DNA of 6,450 nt from Candidatus Acetothermia bacterium. GTDB lineage: Bacteria > Bipolaricaulota > Bipolaricaulia > Bipolaricaulales > Bipolaricaulaceae. The stretch covers positions 1 through 6,450 of the forward strand of contig PUMC01000091.1 of NCBI GenBank assembly GCA_003552425.1, read 5' to 3'. The notes under the pieces were generated by a model. The model did not search any database, was not told the DNA's origin, and saw only the letters and a list, made by a program, of their open reading frames with translations. Below are positions 6,238 through 6,450 of the stretch, one piece after another (position 1 is the first letter of the stretch; each line of letters opens with the position of its first letter). Both the position numbers and the translations under genes were made by a program.

Positions 6238-6450
6238 TTACGGCCCTTGCGCAGGGTAGCCCTGACTCCTATGGATGATGAGCAAAACGGTCACCGCACG
6301 GTGTGCGTCATCTATCTTGTACACCACTCTCCAGTCGCCAACGCGATATCGGTGGTATCCTGTCAACGGGCCCTTTAACCTTTTGATGTTCGGGTGTTGG
6401 TATGGATCGTCGGCCAGGCGCAGAAAGCAGCGGTTCAGGCGACGAGCCAA
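6238..6450 (-). CDS. RelE/ParE-family toxin, N-terminus beyond window
   Basis: 70 residues are visible before the stop at 6238-6240, and the frame is open to the right edge. The TTG at the very edge is probably internal, since family members need 15-20 more N-terminal residues for the first strand and helix. Core motifs are intact: a helix ending FLRLADDPY, LKGPLTGYHRYRVGDWRVVY with the conserved Arg-Val-Gly-Asp and Arg-Val-Val-Tyr strands, and the final strand VTVLLIIHRSQGYP. This matches type II toxins that cleave mRNA at the ribosome or target gyrase; the two cannot be separated here. The partner antitoxin is not in the window and would be expected upstream, right of 6450. It faces the broken plus-strand toxin and retains the strand segment that one lacks. 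Confidence 0.82.
   Translation of the reverse strand: MARRLNRCFLRLADDPYQHPNIKRLKGPLTGYHRYRVGDWRVVYKIDDAHRAVTVLLIIHRSQGYPAQGP

Noticed and set aside
5719..6450. Insertion sequence or integrase remnant
   Set aside because: No transposase motif, terminal inverted repeats or target duplication could be seen; only toxin-type frames are present.

Overview
The window is part of a cell-surface polysaccharide (O-antigen, capsule or exopolysaccharide type) biosynthesis locus from a high-GC bacterium, followed by a lower-GC strip with toxin-antitoxin type genes, at least one of them decayed. The DNA alone does not fix the organism. Third-position G/C is very high, start codons are a mix of ATG and GTG, and genes are tightly packed with start/stop overlaps. 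Nothing seen here is specific to one phylum.

Layout. (1) Positions 1-2793, minus strand: a three-gene operon read leftwards. It starts with a GT2-like glycosyltransferase at 2793 whose frame breaks near 2080. This is coupled by an ATGA overlap to a GINT1-like beta-propeller protein (1815-847). After a 49-base gap comes a GT4 glycosyltransferase that runs off the left edge (797-1). (2) Positions 2794-2943: a 150-base divergent intergenic region with promoter-like boxes for both directions. (3) Positions 2944-5718, plus strand: an RfbC-like sugar epimerase, a dTDP-glucose 4,6-dehydratase (RfbB) and a SAF-domain 'homoserine dehydrogenase-like' oxidoreductase. All three overlap end to start (8 and 4 bases), so they form one translationally coupled unit. 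(4) Positions 5719-6450: a small antitoxin-position ORF overlapping a broken RelE/ParE-type toxin gene on the plus strand, then an apparently intact RelE/ParE-type toxin on the minus strand, cut by the right edge.

How they fit together. RfbB makes an NDP-4-keto-6-deoxyhexose, and the RfbC-like cupin probably epimerises or isomerises it. The SAF-domain oxidoreductase is the least understood member; its coupling to rfbB suggests, but does not prove, that it acts on the same sugar or a side-chain precursor. The divergent operon supplies transferases that would add sugars to a carrier. No thymidylyltransferase (RfbA) or dTDP-rhamnose reductase (RfbD) is in the window, so the final sugar cannot be named.

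I see no clearly new system. The points most worth checking are the frameshift and the heptanucleotide tandem repeat inside the GT2-like gene, the rfbC-rfbB-SAF oxidoreductase triad, and the toxin locus caught in decay.
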